DNA from: JAQWUY01 sp049615605
GTDB taxonomy: Bacteria > Pseudomonadota > Alphaproteobacteria > JAQWUY01
Assembly: GCA_049615605.1 (NCBI GenBank)
Contig: JBMZFW010000002.1
Location: 1-43,485 of the forward strand
Direction of reading: 5' to 3'
Length of the DNA: 43,485 bases
The notes under the pieces are model-generated. The model was not told the origin of the DNA. It made no database searches and saw only the letters and a list, made by a program, of their open reading frames with translations. Positions 33,263 to 41,322 of this stretch are shown here, one piece after another (the first letter of the stretch is position 1; every line of letters starts with the position of its first letter). A program made the position numbers and the translations under genes.

Positions 33263-34459
33263 TTAATAAATAAAAGGGCTAGGATAAAATAAATTGTATT
33301 TATTATCAATAATCGTTGGTTTTTCGCCATTGCCCCCCACATTTACCGCAAATGACACCAATTTTTCCCCATTGTAAAGTGCGGGTATTGATAATAAAAC
33401 AGAATTTGGAATACCGATTCTATTTTCAAAGCCAATTTCATTTAATTGGCTAGTTTTTGCTAGTGGCTTTATATCAAAGTCATTATTGCTAAACCTGTTT
33501 AAATCAATCTTGCTTAATTCTGGATAAACCCACAAATTCTTTTGCAATATCTTAACATTACAACCGTTCAAGGTTGCCCCTTTAAAATCAGGTGATTTAA
33601 TTGCACCAATTAATTGTTCAAGCTTTTCAGTGCGTGGTGGTGAAAAGTCCCCATTAACCCACATTAAAATTTGTCTGATTGTATACAACAATGTTTCGTG
33701 TGTTTCATTTAACAAACCCAAATCAATCTTAACCACACCGCCTGTATGAACACAGTACTTTTGTTGAGTTGTTTTTACCACGCTTTCAATTTGTTGTCTT
33801 TTTTCAACACTGTTTTTATGTAAATCTTGTAAAGACTTTTTAAATTCCGCATCTGCTTTGATTTTGTTTCTTAATCTTACGCGCGAAAAATCTTCGTTTT
33901 CATTACTTGGATCATTTACATATTCAATATTGTTGTCATTACAATAAGTAATAATTTCATCTTTTGTATTGTGTAATAACGGGCGAATTGTAAAACCATA
34001 TTCGTTTTGTGTAATTGCGGAAATTCCCGCAAGTCCAAAAACTTGACTTCCCATTTCTTGGCGAATAGCACAAGTTTCAAGCACATCGTCATAATGATGG
34101 GCGACAACAATATAATTTACATTGTTGTGTTTGCACCAATCCCAAATAAGGTTGTATCTTAATTTGCGGGCAAAGTCTTGAATTCCCGTTTCTGGTTTTG
34201 CCATATTATTGGTAAGGATTATATTTTCAATTCCCGTATTATTTAAACGATTTGAAACCATTTCGGCTTCTTGTTTGGCATCGCTTCGCAAGTTATGGTT
34301 AACGATTAATGCAGTTAATTTAACATTGTTTGCATCCGCCCATTTTTTCGTTAAATGAGCACACGCCATACTATCGGCGCCACCACTTACAGCAACCACA
34401 ATATGTTTTGGAATTTCAGTTAAAAGTTTGCCAATTTGGTCATCAAAAGATTTTTGCAT
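33263..34459 (-). CDS. tilS: tRNA(Ile)-lysidine synthetase
   Basis: TilS converts C34 of the tRNA-Ile CAU anticodon to lysidine using ATP and lysine. The 398 residues have a PP-loop ATP site at about 23-30 (VSGGADSM), followed by NHNLRSDAKQEAE, AHHYDDVLET and the substrate-binding VNDPSNENEDFSRVRLRNKI. The C-terminal part is less conserved. The gene starts 5 nt after pal, where cpoB is expected in this gene order. Confidence 0.93.
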   Translation of the reverse strand: MQKSFDDQIGKLLTEIPKHIVVAVSGGADSMACAHLTKKWADANNVKLTALIVNHNLRSDAKQEAEMVSNRLNNTGIENIILTNNMAKPETGIQDFARKLRYNLIWDWCKHNNVNYIVVAHHYDDVLETCAIRQEMGSQVFGLAGISAITQNEYGFTIRPLLHNTKDEIITYCNDNNIEYVNDPSNENEDFSRVRLRNKIKADAEFKKSLQDLHKNSVEKRQQIESVVKTTQQKYCVHTGGVVKIDLGLLNETHETLLYTIRQILMWVNGDFSPPRTEKLEQLIGAIKSPDFKGATLNGCNVKILQKNLWVYPELSKIDLNRFSNNDFDIKPLAKTSQLNEIGFENRIGIPNSVLLSIPALYNGEKLVSFAVNVGGNGEKPTIIDNKYNLFYPSPFIY

Positions 34460-34464
34460 AAACC

Positions 34465-34965
34465 TTACATTACAACGGTAACGGCACGACGGTTCTTAGA
34501 CCACGCACTTTCCGCATGTAATTCAACCACAGGGCGTTCTTTACCATAAGAAATCACTTGGATTTTATTTTTAGCAACGCCTTTTGAAACTAAATACTTT
34601 TTAACAATAGTTGCACGCTTTTCGCCAAGACCAAGGTTATATTCCCTTGTCCCGCGTTCATCGGCGTGACCTTCAACAACGATACTGTTGATATTATTTG
34701 CTTTGATAAATTCAGCTTGCTTATCAAGAATTGCTTTTGCATCAGCCGTTAATTCGTGGCTGTTTAATTTAAACAAGATTGTATCTTTTGTTTCTTGTAA
34801 GAATGCTTGCCCAATAGATGTAGCAGAATTTTCATAAAAACCACTTGCCGTTGTTGGGGCATTTAAATCAGGACCATCACCCGCCATCGGGTCAACACCA
34901 CCGCCACCACAACCGTAAAGGAATGTGCTTAAACCAACTGCTAGTAAAATATTCTTTAATTTCAT
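34465..34965 (-). CDS. pal: Peptidoglycan-associated lipoprotein Pal
   Basis: Pal anchors the outer membrane to peptidoglycan in the Tol-Pal system. The 166 residues have a lipoprotein signal with lipobox LYG-Cys19 followed by a Gly-rich stretch. The OmpA-like domain (about 65-166) has VVEGHADERGTREYNLGLGEKRA and SYGKERPVV. AAGGGGA precedes the ATG. It follows tolB by 70 bp. Confidence 0.96.
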   Translation of the reverse strand: MKLKNILLAVGLSTFLYGCGGGGVDPMAGDGPDLNAPTTASGFYENSATSIGQAFLQETKDTILFKLNSHELTADAKAILDKQAEFIKANNINSIVVEGHADERGTREYNLGLGEKRATIVKKYLVSKGVAKNKIQVISYGKERPVVELHAESAWSKNRRAVTVVM

Positions 34966-35035
34966 TGTATGTCCCCTTGAATGCTTATTTATTTAAAATA
35001 AACCATATCAGCAATTAAAACAATATTATTTTAAA

Positions 35036-36355
35036 TTACCTTTTATTAAGGCTAGACCAATTTGGATCAGAAGCCCCGTGTGGCGTCTTTACTTCACGCA
35101 GGTTATAACCCGTTATATCAATGCTCATCAACTTTGTTTTAAGGCTTGATATATCATTGCGTGAAAACACAATTGAACGACCATTTGGTGCAAATGACGG
35201 ACCTTCTTCAAGGAAGCTGTTTGATATTAATCGTTCCCCCGTGCCATCAATATTCATTACACCAATATAAAATTTTCCTTGTTGTTGTTTTGTATACGCA
35301 ATTAAATCCCCCCTTGGCGACCAAACAGGCGTTGTATAAACACCGCCACCTGGTGAGATTTTCTTAACAACACCACTGTTTAAATTAAGGGTGTGAATTT
35401 GTGCCGAACCAGTACGATCAGATGTAAATACAATTGATTCACCATCCGGTGCGTATGCAGGGGAAGTATCAATGTGTTTGTTCTTTGTAATTTGTCTGAA
35501 CCTGCCTGTTTCAACATTCATTTCCCAAATATTTGAATTACCCTTTTCCGCATAGGCAAATATCATTTTCGAACCGTCTGGTGAAAAGTTTGGGGCATAG
35601 GTCATATTCCTAAATTTACCAAGGAATTGAATCTTGCCCGTTTTAATATCGTGCAAGAATACCGCAGGTACACCGCGTTTGTATGACATATATGCAATCT
35701 TTTTCTTATCTGGTGAAAACCTTGGTGTAAGGGCAATGTATTTACCATTTGTAATGTATTTAATGTTTGCACCATCTTGGTCCATAATTGCAATTCGTTT
35801 AATACGACGACCGTCTTTTTTAGATTCAGATACAAATAAAATTCGGCTGTCAAAATAACCCGTTTCACCAGTTATTCGTGTGTATATATCATCAGATATT
35901 AAATGTGAAAGGCGACGCCAAGACGGATATGAAATCATATACTTTTTAGCCAAGATTTGTTTTTGTCTTGTCACATCCCAAATATACATTTCAATTTTGT
36001 ATTTGTTATTGATATTAATAACTTTACCAGTGATTAAGATTTCCGTATTAATTGGGCGCCAACTAGAAAAATCTGGACGGAAACGCATATCAAATGGTTT
36101 TTGCATAAATGCGTTTTTATCAATTGCTTCAAACAAGCCACTGTTTTTTAAATTGTTGGTAATTACCGCATTAATATTGGCAATCATTTTCTTTTCTTTA
36201 CTTGATGAATCTTCCATATAAAAATTAGAAATGGCGATATTGGTTTTCTTAACCTCACCCTCAGTGATACTGATTTCAAGAGTTTCTGCAAATGATATAT
36301 TAATGCTTGTTAGCAATAGAAATAGTGATAAAAATATTTTCTTCATAATTGCCAT
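35036..36355 (-). CDS. tolB: Tol-Pal system protein TolB
   Basis: A periplasmic protein linking Pal to TolA. The 439 residues have a signal peptide (MKKIFLSLFLLLTSINISFA, from the second Met), an N-terminal alpha/beta domain to about 165, and a beta-propeller of PD40-type repeats such as PRFSPDKKKIAYMSYKRG and PAYAPDGESIVFTSDRTGS. The first ATG follows the tolA stop by 1 nt; the ATG at codon 4 is an equally good signal-peptide start. Confidence 0.96.
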   Translation of the reverse strand: MAIMKKIFLSLFLLLTSINISFAETLEISITEGEVKKTNIAISNFYMEDSSSKEKKMIANINAVITNNLKNSGLFEAIDKNAFMQKPFDMRFRPDFSSWRPINTEILITGKVININNKYKIEMYIWDVTRQKQILAKKYMISYPSWRRLSHLISDDIYTRITGETGYFDSRILFVSESKKDGRRIKRIAIMDQDGANIKYITNGKYIALTPRFSPDKKKIAYMSYKRGVPAVFLHDIKTGKIQFLGKFRNMTYAPNFSPDGSKMIFAYAEKGNSNIWEMNVETGRFRQITKNKHIDTSPAYAPDGESIVFTSDRTGSAQIHTLNLNSGVVKKISPGGGVYTTPVWSPRGDLIAYTKQQQGKFYIGVMNIDGTGERLISNSFLEEGPSFAPNGRSIVFSRNDISSLKTKLMSIDITGYNLREVKTPHGASDPNWSSLNKR

Positions 36356-36356
36356 T

Positions 36357-37172
36357 TTAGTTTAACATTTGTTTAGGGTCAAATGTTATTATGATATTTT
36401 TCCACTGTTTATATTTGCTTTTCGGTAATTTTAACGGATTGCAACCATCGCTAAGGATTGCCCTTAATGCGCTTTCCGACATTACACGCATAAACTGATT
36501 TGATGTGGAAATAGAAGTGCTGTAAATTTCCGCATTAATAATTTTACCGTTTGGTTTTAATGCCACCTTAACCTTTGTCACAAGGTTTTCCGCATTTTGA
36601 ATTCCCGCTGGTACCTTCCAACATTGTTTGATTTGATTGCGAAGTTCAATTAAATCATCTTTGGTAAGTTTACCGTCCAAGTTTGAATTAGTCTTTGATA
36701 CATTCGGGCTTTTCTTAACATCGTTAATAACTTTTTTAGATTTATCTTTTTTCTTAACCGTTGTTTTTTTAGTATCGTTTTCGCTAATAACTTTTTTCTT
36801 TGGCTTTAAGTCTTTTAAAACCTTTTTGCTTTTTATTTCTTTTTTTGCCTTAGTCTTTGATTTTTGTTTAGCTTTTAAAACAGGCTTTTTAATTTTTTTC
36901 TTAACCTGTTTTTTCTTTTGTGGTTTTGGTTTCTTTTTAACCACTTTCTTTTTAACTTTTTTGGGTTCTTTTTTCTTTTTTTGTGCTGGCTTTTTCTTTT
37001 GTTTTTTTACTTTGGTTTTTTTTGCCTTTGCCCCCTTATCAACCGCAAGGGCAACATCCATAACCACCCTTGGTGGAACTTCAACCGTTTTTGGAAATAT
37101 GAAATTAATGCCAACAAACATTAACATTAATAAAAGATGGGCAGATAATGATATCAATAAAGATTTTTTCAT
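36357..37172 (-). CDS. tolA: TolA-like cell envelope integrity protein
   Basis: Couples the TolQR proton motor to the outer membrane. The 271 residues have one N-terminal membrane segment (about 5-26), a strikingly lysine-rich linker (about 50-160, repeating KKKK and KPKK blocks), and a C-terminal TonB/TolA-like domain at about 170-271 (IKQCWKVPAGIQNAENLVTKVKV). The linker is Lys-rich where many TolA proteins are Ala/Glu/Lys. It lies 4 nt after tolR. Confidence 0.9.
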   Translation of the reverse strand: MKKSLLISLSAHLLLMLMFVGINFIFPKTVEVPPRVVMDVALAVDKGAKAKKTKVKKQKKKPAQKKKKEPKKVKKKVVKKKPKPQKKKQVKKKIKKPVLKAKQKSKTKAKKEIKSKKVLKDLKPKKKVISENDTKKTTVKKKDKSKKVINDVKKSPNVSKTNSNLDGKLTKDDLIELRNQIKQCWKVPAGIQNAENLVTKVKVALKPNGKIINAEIYSTSISTSNQFMRVMSESALRAILSDGCNPLKLPKSKYKQWKNIIITFDPKQMLN

Positions 37173-37176
37173 AATC

Positions 37177-37596
37177 TTAGTTTTTCTGTTTTGTTATTAA
37201 GGATACCTTTTTAAAACCGATTAATGATAAATCAGCCATAACATCCATAATATCGCCATAGGCAACATTATTATCACCACGAATGAAAATTGTAACCTTT
37301 GGGTTTACTTTAAATATTGCTTTCATTCGTCCAAGTAATTGTTTTTTATTTACCTTTGTATTTTGTAAATAAATTTTACCAGTTTTGTTAACCGTAATTG
37401 TAATTGGTTCTTTTTGTGTGGTAATTGCATTTGCATTTTTGTTTGGTAAATCAACTGGTACACCCACAGTCATCATTGGGGCAACAACCATAAATACAAT
37501 TAAAAGCACCAACATAACATCAACCATTGGGGTAATGTTAATATCTGAATTTTGGCGACGACGCCTTTTACTTTTACCTGTAAGATTTGCACCCAT
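37177..37596 (-). CDS. tolR: Tol-Pal system protein TolR
   Basis: 139 residues of the ExbD/TolR family. NSDINITPMVDVMLVLLIVFMVV at about 17-39 is the single membrane helix and contains the motor Asp. A periplasmic domain (about 60-139) with FIRGDNNVAYGDIMDVM follows. It works with TolQ as the proton-driven motor. It starts 8 nt after tolQ. Confidence 0.96.
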   Translation of the reverse strand: MGANLTGKSKRRRRQNSDINITPMVDVMLVLLIVFMVVAPMMTVGVPVDLPNKNANAITTQKEPITITVNKTGKIYLQNTKVNKKQLLGRMKAIFKVNPKVTIFIRGDNNVAYGDIMDVMADLSLIGFKKVSLITKQKN

Positions 37597-37604
37597 AAGT
37601 AATC

Positions 37605-38288
37605 CTATCTAGATTTTTTAGTCCCCACACGACGGGAAATAATACCAATAAATTCACCCATAAATGTTTCAAGGCTAACGTGTATTCTGTCCACATCAGA
37701 TGATAATTTATTATATGCAATTGTTGCTGGAATTGCGGCAAATAAGCCAAGTGCAGTTGCAAATAATGCTTCGGCAATACCTGGGGCAACAACGGCTAGT
37801 GAAGTTTGTTTTGAAACCGCAATGGCAGTAAAGCTGTTCATAATACCCCATACAGTTCCAAGTAACCCAACAAATGGTGCAGCTGAACCAATTGATGCAA
37901 GCACAGGCATATGTGCATCCATCTTATCCATTTCTTTATTAAGGACTAAGTTCATAGACCTTTCAATGCGTTCCAATAAGCCCGCTTCGCCAACTGATGG
38001 TTGACGCCATTCTGTCATTGCATAAACAAACATATTTGACATTGGGTCTTTGTTATTAATTTTCTTTGATTTTAAAACATCGTCAAGGCTGATACCCGAC
38101 CAGAACAATGTTTCAAATTCTTGGATATCGTGGCGGATTTTTTTAATCATTTGAATTTTATTAATTATAATTGCCCAACAAACGATAGAGGCAATAATAA
38201 GTCCAATCATTATTACTTGAACCACTATGTCCGCTCTTAAAAACAGACTAAATGCGCTTAAATCAACACTAGCAGTACTTCCAGCCAT
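37605..38288 (-). CDS. tolQ: Tol-Pal system protein TolQ
   Basis: 227 residues of the ExbB/TolQ/MotA family with three membrane segments (about 20-42, 130-155, 165-190). FVGLLGTVWGIMNSF and GIAEALFATALGLFAAIPATIAYN are the pore motifs. It is the stator of the Tol motor. It lies 9 nt after ybgC, the usual order. Confidence 0.96.
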   Translation of the reverse strand: MAGSTASVDLSAFSLFLRADIVVQVIMIGLIIASIVCWAIIINKIQMIKKIRHDIQEFETLFWSGISLDDVLKSKKINNKDPMSNMFVYAMTEWRQPSVGEAGLLERIERSMNLVLNKEMDKMDAHMPVLASIGSAAPFVGLLGTVWGIMNSFTAIAVSKQTSLAVVAPGIAEALFATALGLFAAIPATIAYNKLSSDVDRIHVSLETFMGEFIGIISRRVGTKKSR

Positions 38289-38297
38289 AATAACCCC

Positions 38298-38729
38298 CTA
38301 AGACTTTAATTGTTCCAATATTTCCTTTGGTGTTGGAACAGGTTTTCCAGTTCTGTTAATACTAACAATTTTTACATTAATTTGCACTAGTTTTTTTTCT
38401 GTTTCTTCATTCCATATTTCTTGAGAAATATCCATACTAGTATTACCAAATTTTACCAACTTGCAATTAACGCGTAAATTATCGTCCAGTTTTGCAGGGA
38501 ATAAATAATCAACATCTATTAATTTAACAACCATACTAATGCCTGTTTTTTTCATAAATTCAGATTGTTTAATACCAAATATTTGTTTCACCCATTCACT
38601 TCGCGCCCTTTCGGCAAAGTTAATATAGCGAGAATGATATACAATTCCCCCTGCGTCGGTGTCTTCCCAGTATATAGTGATTGGTATGTTAAAGGCAGAT
38701 TTATCGATTTGATTTTTATTCGTTGTCAT
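38298..38729 (-). CDS. ybgC: YbgC-type acyl-CoA thioesterase of the tol operon
   Basis: A hot-dog fold thioesterase of the 4-hydroxybenzoyl-CoA thioesterase type. The preferred ATG at 38729 overlaps the last 14 nt of ruvB and gives 143 residues; an in-frame start at 38762 lies deeper in ruvB. YWEDTDAGGIVYHSRYINFAERARSEW carries the catalytic Asp and the following family signature. It is known to bind acyl-carrier protein in some species; substrate not resolved here. Confidence 0.92.
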   Translation of the reverse strand: MTTNKNQIDKSAFNIPITIYWEDTDAGGIVYHSRYINFAERARSEWVKQIFGIKQSEFMKKTGISMVVKLIDVDYLFPAKLDDNLRVNCKLVKFGNTSMDISQEIWNEETEKKLVQINVKIVSINRTGKPVPTPKEILEQLKS

Positions 38730-39780
38730 TATCCAGTTCCATTGCAAATTGTCCGTCGTCAAAACTTTTTGGTGGGTTTAGTCCAATATATTTCCATGCA
38801 CCCATTGTAAGCATACGACCCCTTGGTGTTCTTTGCAACAACCCTTTTTGAATAAGGAATGGTTCAACCACATCTTCTAGTACATCGCGTTCATTACCGA
38901 TTGCAGCGGATAATGTTTCAATACCAACAGGTCCCCCGCCATAATTTTTGGCAACGGTTGTCATATATGTGCGGTCAATTCGGTCAAGACCCATTTCATC
39001 AATGTCCAATTTCTTTAATGCCATATCGGCAATCTTTTTATCAACTTTGTCATATTCACCAACGGTGCAAATATCCCTTACACGGCGAAGAATTCGCCCC
39101 GCAACCCTTGGCGTGCCACGACAACGACGAGCAATTTCAAACGCCCCATCGTCCGTTAAATTAAAATCAAGTTTATCCGCCGAACGGGAAACTATTTTTG
39201 CCAGTTCTTCGTCTGTATAATATTGCATATGCAGTGGAATTCCAAAGCGTTCACGCAGTGGGGTTGTTATCATACCCGCCCTTGTTGTTGCCGAAACCAA
39301 TGTGAACCTTGGCAAATCAATTCGCACGGATTTTGCCGATGGACCTTCACCAATTATTAAATCAAGTTGAAAATCTTCCATTGCCGGATATAATATTTCT
39401 TCAACCGCAGGGGATAACCTGTGAATTTCGTCAATAAATAAAACATCATTCGGTTGTAATGATGTTAAAATCGCCGCCAAGTCGCCCGCCTTTGATATTA
39501 CAGGTCCCGATGTGGCACGGAAACCCACGCCCAATTCTTTGGCAACAATACTGGCAAGTGTGGTTTTACCAAGCCCAGGCGGTCCAAAAAATAATGTATG
39601 GTCCATTGCATCACCACGTTTTTTTGCCGCTTCAATAAAGATTGAAAGGTTTTCTTTTACTTCCGATTGTCCCGTAAAGTCCGCCAATGTCTGTGGGCGA
39701 AGTGCCTTTGTTTCATCTTCTGCACCAGAAGATTGATTTGGATTTACAATGCGGTCTTCGTTTAAATTAATTTCACTCAT
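38716..39780 (-). CDS. ruvB: Holliday junction ATP-dependent helicase RuvB
   Basis: The motor of branch migration. The 354 residues begin with the conserved LRPQTLADFTGQSEVKENL at about 28-46, followed by Walker A GPPGLGKT, Walker B FIDEIHRL, VSATTRAG (sensor 1) and an arginine finger in LRERFG. The winged-helix C-terminus has PRGRMLTMGAWKYIGL. It starts 4 nt after ruvA. Confidence 0.97.
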   Translation of the reverse strand: MSEINLNEDRIVNPNQSSGAEDETKALRPQTLADFTGQSEVKENLSIFIEAAKKRGDAMDHTLFFGPPGLGKTTLASIVAKELGVGFRATSGPVISKAGDLAAILTSLQPNDVLFIDEIHRLSPAVEEILYPAMEDFQLDLIIGEGPSAKSVRIDLPRFTLVSATTRAGMITTPLRERFGIPLHMQYYTDEELAKIVSRSADKLDFNLTDDGAFEIARRCRGTPRVAGRILRRVRDICTVGEYDKVDKKIADMALKKLDIDEMGLDRIDRTYMTTVAKNYGGGPVGIETLSAAIGNERDVLEDVVEPFLIQKGLLQRTPRGRMLTMGAWKYIGLNPPKSFDDGQFAMELDNDNE

Positions 39781-39784
39781 AATA

Positions 39785-40414
39785 TTAACTCAATTCATTT
39801 AATGCCAACGGGATAATTTTTGCAACTGTAATTTCCCCATCAAGGTCTTTTATTACCTTACCCACCGCAGTAAAGGCATTTGAACGATTGTAACCAAGAT
39901 TGATTAATGCAGACACGGCTTCGTCAACCACAACCCCGTTATCGCCACCGCTAACATTTGCAGCTGCTTCGGCGGTATCAACAGCACCACTTCCAATATC
40001 ACCAGCAAAATTAATTTTTGATAATTTATCTTTTAATTCAAGGACAATTCGGTTGGCAAGTTTTGGACCAACACCGCTTGCTTGGGTAAATGCAGATGCG
40101 TCCCCACTGGCAACCGCGGAAAATAAGCTGTCCGATGTATGAACCGATTGAATGGCAAGACCAACCTTTGCCCCGACCCCTTGTACAGAAGTTAAAATTT
40201 CAAACCATTGTTTATCAAGTGCAGTTGTAAAACCGTATAATGTAAATGAATCTTCCCTTACCACGGTGATAACTTCCACAACCGCAGGGTTGCCAAGTTG
40301 CAATGTGGCAATGGTTGAATTAGGGCAGAATACTTCATACCCAACACCATTCACATCAAGAATAATCCTGTTCGTGTCAATTAAATCAACAATACCTTTT
40401 AAGCGTGCAATCAT
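39785..40414 (-). CDS. ruvA: Holliday junction branch migration protein RuvA
   Basis: 209 residues. The OB-fold domain MIARLKGIVDLIDTNRIILDVNGVGYEVF is at 1-29. Tandem helix-hairpin-helix motifs (VQGVGAKVGLAI, ASGVGPKLANRIVLELKDKL) follow at about 74-130. A linker leads to the RuvB-binding C-terminal domain (AVSALINLGYNRSNAFTAVGKV). It lies 4 nt after ruvC. Confidence 0.97.
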   Translation of the reverse strand: MIARLKGIVDLIDTNRIILDVNGVGYEVFCPNSTIATLQLGNPAVVEVITVVREDSFTLYGFTTALDKQWFEILTSVQGVGAKVGLAIQSVHTSDSLFSAVASGDASAFTQASGVGPKLANRIVLELKDKLSKINFAGDIGSGAVDTAEAAANVSGGDNGVVVDEAVSALINLGYNRSNAFTAVGKVIKDLDGEITVAKIIPLALNELS

Positions 40415-40418
40415 TTTA

Positions 40419-40937
40419 TTATCCTTTTACTGCCATATTATTATATAAGTTTACTTGTGAATGGGTAATTGCAATCGCCAGTGCGTCCGCCGAATGTTCG
40501 GAATCAAACTGTGCCCCCGATAGCAATATTTTTACCATTGTTTGAATTTGTTCTTTGCCCGCACCACCCGAACCAACGATGGCTTTTTTAATTTCACGGT
40601 TTTGATATTCGTACACTGGGTAATTCATATGTGATAAAGATAACATTGCAACACCCCTTGCCTGTCCCAAACGAAGTGAAGTATCAGGGTTTTTATTAAC
40701 AAACACATCTTCAATCGCCGAATGAACCACATCGCCATCATTAAATTGGTTATTACACACATCAATAATTGATTTATTAATATGAAGCAGACGGTTTGCC
40801 ATATTTTCATTTGCTTTGGTCTTAATTGTACCAGAAGACACAAATTGAATATGGTTGCCGTTGTTTACCTTAATCACCCCCCAACCTGTATTTACAAGTC
40901 CAGGGTCAATGCCAATTATGTAATAAGTATTAGTCAT
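40419..40937 (-). CDS. ruvC: Crossover junction endodeoxyribonuclease RuvC
   Basis: RuvC resolves Holliday junctions. The 172 residues hold the acidic site: Asp11 (IGIDPGLVNTGWG), Glu76 (AIEDVFV), His148 and Asp151 (SEHSADALAIAITH). It is the first gene of the ruv-tol block. The promoter at 40944-40972 predicts a leaderless transcript. yebC, a frequent upstream neighbour, is absent. Confidence 0.96.
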   Translation of the reverse strand: MTNTYYIIGIDPGLVNTGWGVIKVNNGNHIQFVSSGTIKTKANENMANRLLHINKSIIDVCNNQFNDGDVVHSAIEDVFVNKNPDTSLRLGQARGVAMLSLSHMNYPVYEYQNREIKKAIVGSGGAGKEQIQTMVKILLSGAQFDSEHSADALAIAITHSQVNLYNNMAVKG

Positions 40938-40943
40938 AGAATC

Positions 40944-40972
40944 AGCATACTATAAAAAAACTTTGTTCGCAA
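40944..40972 (-). promoter_or_regulatory. Predicted leaderless promoter of ruvC
   Basis: TTGCGA (40972-40967), a 17-bp spacer and TATGCT (40949-40944) lie on the minus strand, then GATTCT and the ruvC ATG. The 6-nt gap is the same as at dnaX and dsbD. No Shine-Dalgarno sequence is present. Confidence 0.55.
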
Positions 40973-40978
40973 TATGTT

Positions 40979-41099
40979 CTTTATTTATTTTAGGGGCGGT
41001 ACCCCATTCGCTCCGCTCATCTCCCCACGCTTCGCTTTTGCTACGCGACTTCGCCTTGCTCGTTTGTCAAAACAACATATGTTGTTTTGCAGGTTTTTA
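40979..41099 (+). repeat. Repeat family 1, copy C
   Basis: Diverged third copy in the same orientation as A and B. It shares the CTTTATTTATTT start, a GGGG...CCCC hairpin (here with one mismatched pair), the run ending CGCGACTTCGCCTTGCTCG, and the identical 22-bp palindrome at 41068-41089. The GCTC/ATTCGCTC segment after the hairpin is rearranged relative to A and B. Confidence 0.9.
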
Positions 41100-41199
41100 A
41101 ATGATTTTAATTTTTTATTATCTGCGGTTTTGTTCGCTTGATAACTATCTGTTGTCGGCACTCACAAAACCTTGATACTAAAATATTAAAATTCATTTA
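41098..41199 (+). repeat. 3'-end-type structured element, copy 6 (not attached to a plus-strand gene)
   Basis: The outer stem begins TAAATGATTTTAA and is closed by TTAAAATTCATTTA at the far end (one bulge). ATTATCTGCG is at 41117-41126. The middle stem GGTTTTGT/ACAAAACC spans 41126-41133 with 41164-41171, and the inner stem GATAAC/GTTGTC (41140-41145 with 41151-41156, one wobble) has a 5-nt loop. TTGATACT is at 41172-41179. It is closest to copy 1, sharing GTTCGCT and CACTCACAAAACC. Confidence 0.75.
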
Positions 41200-41220
41200 T
41201 GTATTAAGTAATAAACAACA

Positions 41221-41322
41221 ATTCTAGTTTTAATGAGTCAAGAATCAAAAAAGGCACCGCGATGACTACATAAAGTAGTTGAGCGATGCCTTTTGAAGAT
41301 TATTGAGCAATAAAACTAGAAT
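41221..41322 (-). repeat. 3'-end structured element, copy 5, including the terminator of the barrel-protein gene
   Basis: In the minus sense, ATTCTAGTTTTA (41322-41311, containing the TAG stop) pairs with TAAAACTAGAAT (41232-41221). Inside are TTGCTCAATAATCT and a middle stem built on AAAAGGCA/TGCCTTTT (41294-41287 with 41256-41249). The inner stem ACTAC/GTAGT follows with a 5-nt loop, then CATCG and TTTTTTGATTCT. The T-run makes this the clearest intrinsic terminator among the copies. Confidence 0.8.

Larger units (their letters stand above)
40938..41315. other. Intergenic region between the barrel-protein gene and ruvC (378 bp)
   Basis: No gene is seen. In order from ruvC: the ruvC promoter, repeat family 1 copy C, structured element copy 6, about 20 bp of unassigned AT-rich DNA, then structured element copy 5 at the end of the barrel-protein gene. 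Confidence 0.7.

Noticed and set aside
36637..37200. 187-residue plus-strand open frame opposite tolA
   Set aside because: A Phe/Leu-rich shadow of the lysine-rich TolA linker on the other strand.
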